From JAIVJG01 sp964236735 (GTDB taxonomy: Bacteria > Acidobacteriota > Blastocatellia > Pyrinomonadales > Pyrinomonadaceae), in the NCBI GenBank assembly GCA_964236735.1, contig CAXSFM010000001.1:62001-126000 (forward strand): a stretch of DNA of 64,000 nucleotides, in the 5' to 3' direction. Both the position numbers and the translations under genes were made by a program. Of this stretch, positions 50,080-58,260 are shown one piece after another. Under the pieces are notes generated by a model. That model did not search any database, was not told where the DNA came from, and saw nothing but the letters and a program-made list of their open reading frames with translations. How positions within the stretch are numbered: the first letter of the stretch is position 1; the number at the start of each line of letters is the position of its first letter.

Positions 50080-50181
50080 AAGGTAAAAGTAAAAAGGTAA
50101 AAGGCAAAAGTGAAAACGAAAGGCAGCCGCCTTGCTGTCTTCTTCCTTCCTTTTGCCTTTTACCTTTTTACTTTTGCCTTA
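50080..50181. repeat. Inverted repeat (AGGTAAAAG word family)
   Basis: The left arm (about 50080-50110) has AAAAGGTAAAAGTAAAAAGG words and the right arm (about 50151-50181) their complements. It lies between the ferredoxin and Fur genes. Confidence 0.7.
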
Positions 50182-50182
50182 A

Positions 50183-50689
50183 CTAACGTGTGTTCGGCGC
50201 GTGTGCGAAGCGGACGCGGGGTTCGGCGGCTGACTCGTCCGTTTTATCACTGACCTGCACGACGCTCTGGCACTGCGCGCAGATGCCGAAGATGCGGAGC
50301 GAGTGCTGCGTCGGTTTGAAGCGATAGCCGGCGACGATGGCGTCCTGGATGGCTTCCAGTTCCTCCGAATAAAACTCGATGGTCTTGCCGCACTCTGTGC
50401 AAATCAAGTGATCGTGATGCGGGTGCTTGTAGTTGTGCTCGTAGCGCGTGCGCCCGTCGCCGAAGCGCACCTCGCGCGCCAGCCCCGCGTCCACCAACAG
50501 CTTGAGCGTGCGATAGACGGTCGTGTGCCCGACGCTCGGGTCTTCCTCTTTGACGAGTTGGTAGAGGTCTTCGCTGGAGAGATGTTTTTCCGTCCGCAGA
50601 AACACGTCGAGAATCATGTCGCGCTGCGCGGTGCGCTTCAAACCCGCACGTTGGATGTGCTCGTGAAAGACTTCCTTCTCTTCCGTCAT
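50183..50689 (-). CDS. Fur family transcriptional regulator
   Basis: A 168-residue Fur/PerR-type metalloregulator. The winged helix is in the N-terminal half (GLKRTAQRDMILDVFLRTEKHLSSEDLYQLV...HTTVYRTLKLLVDAG). The metal and dimer half has the YEHNYKHPHHDHLICTECGK site, and two CxxC motifs (CTEC, CAQC) that would hold structural zinc. Whether it senses iron (Fur) or peroxide (PerR) cannot be decided. A 2Fe-2S ferredoxin gene follows on the same strand, and a peroxiredoxin is 7 kb away. ATG 50689 is chosen. Confidence 0.92.
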   Translation of the reverse strand: MTEEKEVFHEHIQRAGLKRTAQRDMILDVFLRTEKHLSSEDLYQLVKEEDPSVGHTTVYRTLKLLVDAGLAREVRFGDGRTRYEHNYKHPHHDHLICTECGKTIEFYSEELEAIQDAIVAGYRFKPTQHSLRIFGICAQCQSVVQVSDKTDESAAEPRVRFAHAPNTR

Positions 50690-50772
50690 ACGCTTGTATC
50701 TTAACATCTGCGCGCAGGGGTGTGAAGAATTTGGAACGCGAGCGCACGCCGTGCTATGTTCTCAAGCATGGT

Positions 50773-50855
50773 GCCGGGGTGGCGGAACGGTAGACGCTGC
50801 GGACTTAAAATCCGTTGACCGTAAGGTCGTGAGGGTTCGATTCCCTCCCTCGGCA
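50773..50855 (+). tRNA. tRNA-Leu(TAA), canonical class II
   Basis: Acceptor GCCGGGG/CCTCGGC, D arm TGGCGGAACGGTAGACGC, anticodon stem GCGGA.../TCCGT with loop CTTAAAA, variable arm TGACCGTAAGGTCG, T arm GAGGG-TTCGATT-CCCTC. It is isolated, unlike the array. CCA is not encoded. Confidence 0.95.
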
Positions 50856-50874
50856 TCATCAGTTCAAATAGAAA

Positions 50875-50920
50875 ATGTCCGGCAGCTTATGATTCTCCCA
50901 AGCTGCCGGACATCTTTATT
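50875..50920. terminator. Terminator after tRNA-Leu
   Basis: ATGTCCGGCAGCTT (50875-50888) pairs with AAGCTGCCGGACAT (50900-50913), 14 pairs, followed by CTTTATTTT. It serves the tRNA and probably the convergent SnoaL-like gene too. Confidence 0.85.
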
Positions 50921-50926
50921 TTCAGA

Positions 50927-51865
50927 CTATGGCGCAGGCGGGAGCGGTGAAACGACATTCGTGACTTCAAGCACGACGCGCCACTTGCCGCCGGGCTGCT
51001 CTCGCTTCCAGACACGCAAGTAGTTGCCCTGCTCGAAGGGCTTCACGTCCGTTGACTTAGCGCGTGATTCGTATGTGCCGTAAGCGTAGCCGAGGTCGCC
51101 CGAGAACGCGGCTTCGGCCTTCGTCGTGTGCCAACTGATCATCGCCGGATGACTCTCAAGGAAGACGCGCGCGGCATTTTTGCCGACGAAGGGGAAATTG
51201 TTTGGCCGGTTGAGCCTCACATCGTCGTCGGCGTTTGAGAGAAACGCCTGCGCCGTGCTCATCTTTGAATACGCCTGCGCCAATTTCATCTCCGCGTCGA
51301 ATAGAGAAGCGTTGGAGACGGTGATGTCGGGGTCGCTCTTCTCGCTGCCCTTGAAAATTTTACTGGTGGCCGGAGATTGCACAACAACTGGCGCGCGTGT
51401 GAAGGGAGAGACAGGCGGGGCGGCGTGGCTGATGCCGAGGTCGAGCGCGAACTTCCAAGAGCCGTCCGGCTGCCTACGCCAGATGGTCATGAACTGTCCC
51501 TGATCCGCCGGTTTCTTATCGGTTGGATGCACTCTGAATTCGTAAGGGCCAATCGTGTAGCCGAGATCACCTGCGCGCGACACGTCCGCGTAGATAGGTT
51601 GCCATGACAGCAAACCGGTCGGCGCGGGATTCTTAGCGCGCCAACTCTCTTTGGCGTTGATGGGAGCGCGCCGAAAGATGATGCCGTCGTCATCTGCAAA
51701 GGCGATGAAGGCGTCCTTCATTCCCTTCTCGCCTGCCGTGCGTGCGAACGAACGCTCCGCTTCGACGAGCGAACTGAAGTCTGCGCTGGCGTCAGACTTT
51801 CGCGCTTGCGCCGCGCACACAGACATGCCGGCGATGATGAGACAGGCACAGAGAAAACCTTTCAT
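50927..51865 (-). CDS. Secreted protein with two SnoaL/DUF4440-like domains
   Basis: A 312-residue exported protein. A signal peptide (MKGFLCACLIIAGMSVCAAQ) is followed by two NTF2-like domains of about 125 residues. Each has the phrase order ERSFARTAGEKG/KLAQAYSKMS, FxSxDD, SW...AxxSGDLGYxxGxYE and WRxQPDGxWKxxLDLG. The internal duplication is clear. Such folds are often ligand-binding or unknown. GGAGGAGAAG precedes ATG 51865. It is the last gene of the sulfur operon, but no sulfur role is evident. Confidence 0.85.
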   Translation of the reverse strand: MKGFLCACLIIAGMSVCAAQARKSDASADFSSLVEAERSFARTAGEKGMKDAFIAFADDDGIIFRRAPINAKESWRAKNPAPTGLLSWQPIYADVSRAGDLGYTIGPYEFRVHPTDKKPADQGQFMTIWRRQPDGSWKFALDLGISHAAPPVSPFTRAPVVVQSPATSKIFKGSEKSDPDITVSNASLFDAEMKLAQAYSKMSTAQAFLSNADDDVRLNRPNNFPFVGKNAARVFLESHPAMISWHTTKAEAAFSGDLGYAYGTYESRAKSTDVKPFEQGNYLRVWKREQPGGKWRVVLEVTNVVSPLPPAP

Positions 51866-51923
51866 TAACTTCTCCTCCGCATAATTATTTTTGGCGCGTT
51901 GCCGTCTAATCGCAGGGTCAATC

Positions 51924-53438
51924 TCAATACTTCGGCACGCTCGGATCAACTTCGTTCGACCATGCAGTGATGCCGCCCTTAAGGTTGACGAGTCGCCCTG
52001 TGAATCCCGCGCTCGTCAACGATTCGATGGCTTTCGCGCTACGCCCGCCCATCTTGCAGTGGACGACAGTCTCGCGTCCCGCGTCAATTTCCGTTTGCCG
52101 GTTGACGACATCTTTCAGGGGAATGAGCTTCGCGCCGGGGATGCTCGCGATGTCGTACTCGTGCGGCTCGCGCACGTCAATAATCTGGATGTCGTCGCCG
52201 TTGTCGAGTCGTCGCTTCAATTCGGTGGCTGTCATTTCTTCCATCTGTTTTTTCTCCTCAACTGTGCTGTCGCTCGCCGCCTGTGCGACGGGCGGGCGCA
52301 GGCCGCAGAACTCTTCGTAGTCAATCAACTCTTTGGTCGTCGCCCCCTCGCCGCAGATGGGGCACGCGGGGTCTTTGCTCAACTTCAACTCCCGAAAGCG
52401 CATCTTCCATGCGTCGAACAAGAGCAGGCGATTGACGAGCGAGTCGCCCGCGCCGAGGATGAGCTTGATCGTCTCGTTCGCCTGAATCGAGCCGACGATG
52501 CCGGGCAGCACGCCGAGCACGCCGCCTTCGGCGCACGAAGGGACGAGTCCGGGCGGCGGCGGCTCTGGATAGAGACAGCGATAACACGCGCCCTTCTCCG
52601 CCCAGAAGACGCTGGCCTGCCCCTCGAAGCGAAAGATTGAGCCATAGACGTTCGGCTTGCCCGTCAGCACGCACGCATCGTTGACGAGATAGCGCGTCGG
52701 AAAATTGTCCGTGCCGTCCACGACGATGTCGTACTCGCGGCACAACTCAAGCGCATTCTCGCTCGTCAGCCGCGTCTCGTAAGGCTCGATTTTGATGTAA
52801 GGATTGATGTCGGATAATCTATCTCGCGCTGACTCAATTTTCGGACGCCCGACATCCTTCGTGCCATGCACGATCTGCCGCTGCAAGTTCGATTCGTCCA
52901 CCACATCGAAGTCCACGAGTCCGAGCGTGCCCACGCCAGCCGCCGCCAGATACATGCCGAGCGGCGCGCCCAAACCTCCCGTCCCGATCATCAGCACGCG
53001 CGCGGCCTTTAACTTACGCTGCCCCTCCATCCCGACTTCCGGCAAGATAAGATGACGACTGTAACGCGCGATCTCTTCATGCGAGAGCGTCGGCAACTCC
53101 GCGACGTTCATCGCACTCGTCGCTCCCGTCTCCTTTGCATCTGCAACTTTTTCTTCAGTCATTGCGCCGCCCGCAATCGCCGGCACGATGGAAATCACGT
53201 CGCCATCCTTGACCGGCGTTTCGAGCCGCCCCGTCTGCCGTATGTCCTCATCGCCGACATACACGTTGACGAAATTACGCAGCGCGCCCCCCTCGTTGTA
53301 CAAATGCTGGCGCAACTCCCCGTGCGCGCCCAACATCTTCTCCAGAGCCTCGCCGGTGGTGCGCGCCTCAACTTCTATTTCAGACTTGCCGCCCGCGAAT
53401 TGTCTCAACGCGGTCGGGATTAAAACTGTAACTGCCAT
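51924..53438 (-). CDS. MoaD/ThiS-MoeB-rhodanese fusion (sulfur carrier and activation)
   Basis: A 504-residue triple fusion. Residues 1-91 are a beta-grasp sulfur carrier ending in the Gly-Gly motif (VPAIAGG, G90-G91), here internal. Residues about 115-385 are a MoeB/ThiF E1-like adenylyltransferase: ATP site MIGTGGLGAPLG, VDFDVVDESNLQRQ, zinc CxxC pairs (CYRC and CPIC) and PSCAEGGVLGV. Residues about 400-504 are a rhodanese with the active cysteine in VVHCKMGGRS. It would adenylate the carrier C-terminus and thiolate it, as MoeZ does for CysO. The internal GG must be freed by cleavage, perhaps by the JAMM protease of this operon. Confidence 0.92.
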   Translation of the reverse strand: MAVTVLIPTALRQFAGGKSEIEVEARTTGEALEKMLGAHGELRQHLYNEGGALRNFVNVYVGDEDIRQTGRLETPVKDGDVISIVPAIAGGAMTEEKVADAKETGATSAMNVAELPTLSHEEIARYSRHLILPEVGMEGQRKLKAARVLMIGTGGLGAPLGMYLAAAGVGTLGLVDFDVVDESNLQRQIVHGTKDVGRPKIESARDRLSDINPYIKIEPYETRLTSENALELCREYDIVVDGTDNFPTRYLVNDACVLTGKPNVYGSIFRFEGQASVFWAEKGACYRCLYPEPPPPGLVPSCAEGGVLGVLPGIVGSIQANETIKLILGAGDSLVNRLLLFDAWKMRFRELKLSKDPACPICGEGATTKELIDYEEFCGLRPPVAQAASDSTVEEKKQMEEMTATELKRRLDNGDDIQIIDVREPHEYDIASIPGAKLIPLKDVVNRQTEIDAGRETVVHCKMGGRSAKAIESLTSAGFTGRLVNLKGGITAWSNEVDPSVPKY

Positions 53439-53450
53439 TTCCAGTGCTCC

Positions 53451-54758
53451 TCAATCAGAATGTTGTTCTCGCACAGCAGACGGCGGTTGCGGCTGTACAG
53501 ATGTGTTGTCCTGCGGCTCGTCGGATGGTTGATCTTCCGGCGCGTCGCTTGTCTCTTCGGCGAAAGGATTGGGTGGTGTGGCTCCTTCCGGCACGATCCA
53601 AGCAGCGAGCGATCCCGTCTCATCCTTTTCCACACGCCCGACGAGAATTTCAATGCGTCGCTCATCTAATTTGTATTTCTCAATGAACTCTTTTTTCCAT
53701 TCTGCGGCGGCTCGCTCCGGCTCTATCGAATCCGGCTCGCTCGCCTTCGACTCTTCATTCTCATCTTCCGTCACGACGGCTTTTTCCGCCGGCGCTTCGA
53801 CACTGTGCGTCTTCGCGCCGGGCGGATGCACGATGAGAACGACGTGCGCGCTCGCGTGTTCGCGGAGAATGTCTGCAACTCCTTGCTGTTGCCATTTAAC
53901 GTAGTCCGCATCGCTCAACATGTATGCGTTGACATCACCGAGTTTGAAAGATTGTGGCGCGAGAGCAGGCGTTTTCGCTTCGACGGCAGGCGGCGGCGCG
54001 TCGTGAGGGAGCAGCCACCATTCAACCTTCGTCGTCGCAGCTTCGCCCGCATGTATGACCGTCACACGATCATCATTCACTTTGGCTCCTCCGAGAAGAT
54101 TGCTCCGTTCTCTGTTGCCTATCATGTGCGCCGCGCCCGGCGACTCGTCCTTTTTTGTATGGACGACGATGTAGGCGTGCAGGTCTGGCGCACGCTCCAG
54201 CCAGCCGGCAAGATTGATGCGCGTGCGGTCAATGCACGGCCCATCTTCACATTCGTAATAGCTGTCAGCTTCCGTCTCCCCCTCGGCGATTTTTCCGGTC
54301 GGTGGCTTGCGTGTGTCTTCCGTCAAATCCGGCTGCGAATCAGGCGCAGACGCGCGCGGCGGCACGAGCCACAATTCAAGCTCTACTTTGTCACTATCCT
54401 TTCTGCCGCCGTTGACTGCTTTGAAACGCGATTGGTCAATCCCGCGCGACATCGTCAGGTAGTTAGTTACTATGCCTGTCCAATGCTCTGCCACGCCGGG
54501 CAAATCATCGCGCCCGCCATAGACGATGATCTGCCCGCGCGAGTGCGGATAGTTCTGCAACTCGATGGCGAAGTTGTCGAGCCGCGCCTGATCATAATCC
54601 CAAATGGTGGGGTTGAATTTGTCTATGATTCGCGCCGTCGTTCCCGTCACAGAAGGGAGCGGCGCGTCTTCATTGACAGCTTGAGCGTGTGCCGCGACAC
54701 ACAACAGGCTCCAACAGGCGACGCAGACCATCATGTATGCGTGACGCTTGCCGTTCAT
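53451..54758 (-). CDS. Secreted three-repeat protein in the sulfur operon
   Basis: A 435-residue exported protein (signal peptide near 7-25, VCVACWSLLCVAAHA). The body contains three copies of an alpha-beta unit, each ending with a strand pair: SRFKAVNGGRK..VELELWLVP, DRVTVIHAGEA..VEWWLLP and RRIEILVGRVEK..AAWIVP. The unit recalls OmpA-like folds (DNFAIELQNYPHSRGQIIVYG), but the peptidoglycan motif is not clear. The tail is acidic and Pro-rich. It lies between the JAMM and the MoeB-fusion genes with gaps of 6 and 12 bp, so it is certainly co-transcribed, though it is not a known sulfur protein. Confidence 0.82.
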   Translation of the reverse strand: MNGKRHAYMMVCVACWSLLCVAAHAQAVNEDAPLPSVTGTTARIIDKFNPTIWDYDQARLDNFAIELQNYPHSRGQIIVYGGRDDLPGVAEHWTGIVTNYLTMSRGIDQSRFKAVNGGRKDSDKVELELWLVPPRASAPDSQPDLTEDTRKPPTGKIAEGETEADSYYECEDGPCIDRTRINLAGWLERAPDLHAYIVVHTKKDESPGAAHMIGNRERSNLLGGAKVNDDRVTVIHAGEAATTKVEWWLLPHDAPPPAVEAKTPALAPQSFKLGDVNAYMLSDADYVKWQQQGVADILREHASAHVVLIVHPPGAKTHSVEAPAEKAVVTEDENEESKASEPDSIEPERAAAEWKKEFIEKYKLDERRIEILVGRVEKDETGSLAAWIVPEGATPPNPFAEETSDAPEDQPSDEPQDNTSVQPQPPSAVREQHSD

Positions 54759-54764
54759 AGCGAC

Positions 54765-55265
54765 TCAAACCTCCTTGACCTGCTCTGCGCTGAATCGCGA
54801 GCGGTCAGCTTCCAATTCCCAAGAGCGCAGGTCACTCGCCTTTCCTTCGCGCACAGAGACGACAATGTACGACATCGTCGTCCAGGGCGCGAGGTGTTCG
54901 AGATCGTATTGCGAAGGTTCCGCTGGATGATCTGGATGCGAGTGATAGTTGCCGACGACGCCGAGTCCGCTGTGGCGATACTGCCTCTCCGCGCGCGCGT
55001 ATTCGAGCGGCGGGATGAGCATTCGATGATGGCGTTCCTCCTCAACTGAAGATTCTTCTTCAGAAGTTATTTCAACGTCTTCATTGAAAACTTCGCTCAT
55101 CGTCGCCCGGTTAAATTCGTTCGTAATCGGGTACGTCTCGATGATCGTTCGTGTGTGCCCTTCATCTTCAAGGCGACCGATGAGCAGGCCGCAGCATTCG
55201 TGCGGATACTCGCGCTCGGCGTGCCGCGTGATTTCATCAATCACTTTTTTTGAGAGAACGATCAC
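54765..55265 (-). CDS. JAMM/Mov34 metalloprotease (Mec-like)
   Basis: A 166-residue JAB1/MPN+ isopeptidase. All zinc-site residues are present: E23 in HECCGLLIG and H108-x-H110-x7-S118-x2-D121 in NYHSHPDHPAEPSQYD. An acidic insertion lies near 58-77. In actinobacteria, Mec+ releases cysteine from the CysO-cysteine adduct made by CysM; cysM is directly upstream here and overlaps this gene by four bases (ATGA). A second possible job is cutting the fused MoaD-MoeB precursor after its internal Gly-Gly. Both are inference from context. Confidence 0.93.
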   Translation of the reverse strand: MIVLSKKVIDEITRHAEREYPHECCGLLIGRLEDEGHTRTIIETYPITNEFNRATMSEVFNEDVEITSEEESSVEEERHHRMLIPPLEYARAERQYRHSGLGVVGNYHSHPDHPAEPSQYDLEHLAPWTTMSYIVVSVREGKASDLRSWELEADRSRFSAEQVKEV

Positions 55266-56224
55266 GCAGGTTCCTCACTCTCTTCCCAGAAGTCTTCGCT
55301 CAAATATCGCCCGCCGCCGTCGCACAAAATTGTGACGACGACGGAGCCGCGCGGCAATCGTTTCGCATAACGCAGCGCGGCGAAGACGTTCGCGCCCGAA
55401 CTAATGCCGACGAACAGACCTTCTTCGCGCGCCAGACGACGCGACATCATTTGCGCGTCTTCGGTTGCGACCTCCACCGTCTCATCCGCGAGCGACGGTT
55501 CATAGATGCCCGGCACGATGGCCGTCTGCATGTGCTTCATGCCTTCGAGTCCGTGCAGGGGCGAGTCGGGTTGCATCTGCACGGCGCGCAAGGTTGGATT
55601 CAATTCTCGCAGGCGACGCACCGTGCCGGTGAACGTGCCGGATGTGCCGAGTCCGGCGACGAAGTGCGTCACGCGCCCTCCCGCCTGCTCCCAGATTTCA
55701 GACGCGGTGCTTTCGTAATGCGCGCGCGGGTTGGCCTCGTTGTTGTACTGGTCGGCGTAGAAATATTTGTCCGGCTCTTGCGCGAACATTTCGCGCGCGC
55801 GGAGTTGCGCTCCGTCTGTTCCCTGCAAGGGGTCTGTCTCGATCAACTCGGCGCCGTAAATCTTGAGCATCCGACGCCGCTCGTAGCTCGCGTTTTTCGG
55901 CAGGCAGAGCGTGACGCCGTAGCCGAGCGACGCGCCGATCATGGCATAGGCGATGCCCGTGTTCCCGCTCGTCGCATCGAGGATGCGTCGCTCCGGCGTC
56001 AGACGCTTCGTCCGTTCAGCTTCCAGAATCATCGCGAGCGCGGCGCGGTCTTTGACGGAGCCGCCGGGATTCAAATGCTCGGCCTTCGCGTAGAGTTCGA
56101 CGCCCGACGGCAACTCGCGCGCGAGACGCGGAAAGCTCAAGAGCGGCGTGCGCCCGATGCTCGCGAGCAGACGATTACTTACGCTCGTCTGTGTCTTACT
56201 GTGGTCGGGAAGCGTTTCTATCAT
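55262..56224 (-). CDS. cysM: Cysteine synthase, CysM/CysO-dependent type
   Basis: A 320-residue PLP enzyme of the O-acetylserine sulfhydrylase fold. The PLP lysine is in EHLNPGGSVKDRAAL, SGNTGIAYA is the substrate loop and VAGLGTSGTFTGT the phosphate loop. The neighbourhood (JAMM protease and MoaD-MoeB-rhodanese fusion) points to a thiocarboxylated carrier protein as sulfur donor, rather than free sulfide, with O-acetylserine or O-phosphoserine as acceptor. Its stop overlaps the JAMM start. It follows the cystathionine enzyme gene by 32 bp. Confidence 0.92.
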   Translation of the reverse strand: MIETLPDHSKTQTSVSNRLLASIGRTPLLSFPRLARELPSGVELYAKAEHLNPGGSVKDRAALAMILEAERTKRLTPERRILDATSGNTGIAYAMIGASLGYGVTLCLPKNASYERRRMLKIYGAELIETDPLQGTDGAQLRAREMFAQEPDKYFYADQYNNEANPRAHYESTASEIWEQAGGRVTHFVAGLGTSGTFTGTVRRLRELNPTLRAVQMQPDSPLHGLEGMKHMQTAIVPGIYEPSLADETVEVATEDAQMMSRRLAREEGLFVGISSGANVFAALRYAKRLPRGSVVVTILCDGGGRYLSEDFWEESEEPA

Positions 56225-56256
56225 GGCTTCTCAAGTCGCTCTCGATGGCGCAACTC

Positions 56257-57465
56257 TCAAGATGCTTCCAACGCCTGATCTATATCAGCGATGATGTCCT
56301 TGATGTCTTCGATGCCGACGGAGACGCGGACGACTCCGTCCGTGATTCCAAGCGCGCTCCGACGCGACGGCGGCATGTCGCGGTGCGACGCGGTCGGCGG
56401 ATGCAAGACGCTCGTAAACACGTCGCCGAGGCTCGTGGAGCGCAGGCACACGCGCAACGCATCCATAAAACGAAACGCGCTCGCGCGCGTGTTGTCGCGC
56501 AACTCAAGCGTGACGAGCGCGCCGGCGAAGGGCGCGCGCAGCATCCGTCGCATAATCTCATTCTGTTCTGAGGATGAGCGCGCGGGATAGTAAACACGCG
56601 CGATGCGAGCGTGCGTCGAGAGATGTTCGGCGAGATGGCTCGCGTTCGCGCACTGTCGTTCCATGCGGATGGCGAGCGTCTTGATGCCGCGCAGAATCGC
56701 GTGCGCCTCCCACATGCCGAGGATGCCGCCGGCGAGTTTCATCGCACCGACGAGAGCGGGCGCATCCGTCGCTTCACGCGCGACGACGATGCCGCCCGTC
56801 GCGTCGCTGTGGCCGCCGAGATACTTGGTCGCGCTGTGAACTGCGAAGTCCGCGCCATGCCGGAGCGGCTGCGACAAATACGGCGACGCGAAAGTGTTAT
56901 CCACGACGAGCCGCGCGCCGACACTATGCGCCACTTCGGCGCACGCTTCGATGTCGCACACTTTGAGCAGTGGGTTCGAGATGGTTTCAGCGACGAACAC
57001 GCTTGGCCGCAACTCTCTGGCGCGCTCGCGCAAGGTGGCGACATCGGAAAAGTCTGCGATGATGGTCTGCACGCCGAACGCGCCGAAGATGGTGTTGAGC
57101 AGATTGAGCGTCGCGCCGTAGAGGTCTTGCGAAGCGATGACTTTCGCGCCGGGCGAGAGGTCGCAGGCGAGCAGCGCGGCGTGCAGCGCGGCCATGCCGG
57201 AAGCGTAGGCGCACGCGCTCGCGCCGCCTTCAAGCTCGCGCACCGCCTCTTCCAGCGCCTGCACCGTCGGGTTACCGTGTCGCGTGTAAATGTAACCCGG
57301 TTTACTTCCACCGAAGACCTCGTCAGCTTCGCTCATCGAGTCGTAAGTGAAAGTCGAGGTTGCGTAGATGGGAGTGGAAACGGGACGCCCCGTCGGAGGC
57401 TCCGTCGCCATCCCCGTATGAACGAGCCGCGTCTTAATATCCAGTTCGTTGTTCTCGCCGTTCAT
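56257..57465 (-). CDS. Cystathionine gamma-synthase/lyase family PLP enzyme
   Basis: A 402-residue trans-sulfuration enzyme. It has PIYATSTFTYDS, YIYTRHGNPTVQALEEAV, CAYASGMAALHA, DNTFASPYLSQPL and the PLP lysine in VHSATKYLGGHSD. The family includes cystathionine gamma-synthase, gamma-lyase, O-acetylhomoserine sulfhydrylase and methionine gamma-lyase, which sequence reading alone does not separate. First in the operon before cysM, it would link cysteine and homocysteine or methionine. ATG 57465 begins MNGENNEL. Confidence 0.92.
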   Translation of the reverse strand: MNGENNELDIKTRLVHTGMATEPPTGRPVSTPIYATSTFTYDSMSEADEVFGGSKPGYIYTRHGNPTVQALEEAVRELEGGASACAYASGMAALHAALLACDLSPGAKVIASQDLYGATLNLLNTIFGAFGVQTIIADFSDVATLRERARELRPSVFVAETISNPLLKVCDIEACAEVAHSVGARLVVDNTFASPYLSQPLRHGADFAVHSATKYLGGHSDATGGIVVAREATDAPALVGAMKLAGGILGMWEAHAILRGIKTLAIRMERQCANASHLAEHLSTHARIARVYYPARSSSEQNEIMRRMLRAPFAGALVTLELRDNTRASAFRFMDALRVCLRSTSLGDVFTSVLHPPTASHRDMPPSRRSALGITDGVVRVSVGIEDIKDIIADIDQALEAS

Positions 57466-57485
57466 TCTTGTGTGCCGGAGAAACA

Positions 57486-57580
57486 GATAAAGTTGGCGGC
57501 AGCCTGACCATCAAAGTGTGTGTCTGGAAGCACGATTATGATTCTGTCTCTAAAGGTCAGGCTACCGCGCCGCCTCTTAC
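57486..57580. repeat. Inverted repeat between peroxiredoxin and sulfur operon
   Basis: AGCCTGACC (near 57509) and GGTCAGGCT (near 57556) form the outer stem in the 123-bp gap. It may be a REP-like element or the peroxiredoxin gene's 3' stem-loop. Confidence 0.45.
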
Positions 57581-57588
57581 ACGTTGCC

Positions 57589-58260
57589 TTACAAATTCCG
57601 CTTCGACAGATACCAGTCCGTGACATCGTTGCTGGCCTGAAAATCCGGCTGCATACGCTTCTCCGCGTCGGCGATGGTCTGCGGCGGCGGCACGACGACC
57701 TGCTCGCCCTTTTTCCAGTTGGCGGGCGTGGCGCAGGCGTTCTCGTCCGCCGTCTGTAAAGCTTCAAGAGCGCGCATCACTTCATCTATGTTGCGTCCGA
57801 GACTCATCGGATAATAAATGAGCGCGCGCACTTTTTGATTCGGGTCAATGATGAAGACGGCGCGCACGGTGGCGGTCTCGGAGGCCGCCGCGTGAATCAG
57901 TCCGTACTTTTGCGCGACCTTCGTGTCGAGGTCGGCGATGACGGGAAAATCAATCTTGACGCCGAAATGCTGTTCGATATTTCGTATCCAGGCAATGTGC
58001 GCGGGGACGGAATCAACGGAGAGTCCGATCAGTTGCGTGTTGAAATTCTTAAACTCTTCTGAGCGGCGCGCGAACTCGACGAACTCGGTCGTGCAGACCG
58101 GCGTGAAATCTGCGGGGTGCGAAAACAGCACAACCCATTTGCCTTTATAGTCGGACAACTTCAGAGGGCCTTGCGTTGATTTGGCCTCGAAGTCGGGCGC
58201 GATGTCGTTGATGCGTGGCAGCGATGGAGTAGTTTCCTGTGTGGGTGCGACTGTACTCAT
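57589..58260 (-). CDS. 1-Cys peroxiredoxin (Prx6-like)
   Basis: A 223-residue thiol peroxidase. The peroxidatic cysteine is in HPADFTPVCTTEFVEF near residue 55, with the catalytic Thr and Arg regions in place. The extended C-terminal dimer domain (PANWKKGEQVVVPPP ... DWYLSKRNL) is typical of Prx6. I see no resolving cysteine in the usual 2-Cys position. It removes peroxides in the cytosol. It lies upstream of the sulfur operon on the same strand, with a 123-bp gap. Confidence 0.94.
   Translation of the reverse strand: MSTVAPTQETTPSLPRINDIAPDFEAKSTQGPLKLSDYKGKWVVLFSHPADFTPVCTTEFVEFARRSEEFKNFNTQLIGLSVDSVPAHIAWIRNIEQHFGVKIDFPVIADLDTKVAQKYGLIHAAASETATVRAVFIIDPNQKVRALIYYPMSLGRNIDEVMRALEALQTADENACATPANWKKGEQVVVPPPQTIADAEKRMQPDFQASNDVTDWYLSKRNL

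Noticed and set aside
53805..55049. 414-codon + strand ORF
   Set aside because: It is antisense to the secreted repeat protein and the JAMM gene, is full of Arg/Val and has no domain. It is a shadow ORF.
55250..56278. 342-codon + strand ORF
   Set aside because: It is exactly antisense to cysM, which has all catalytic motifs.
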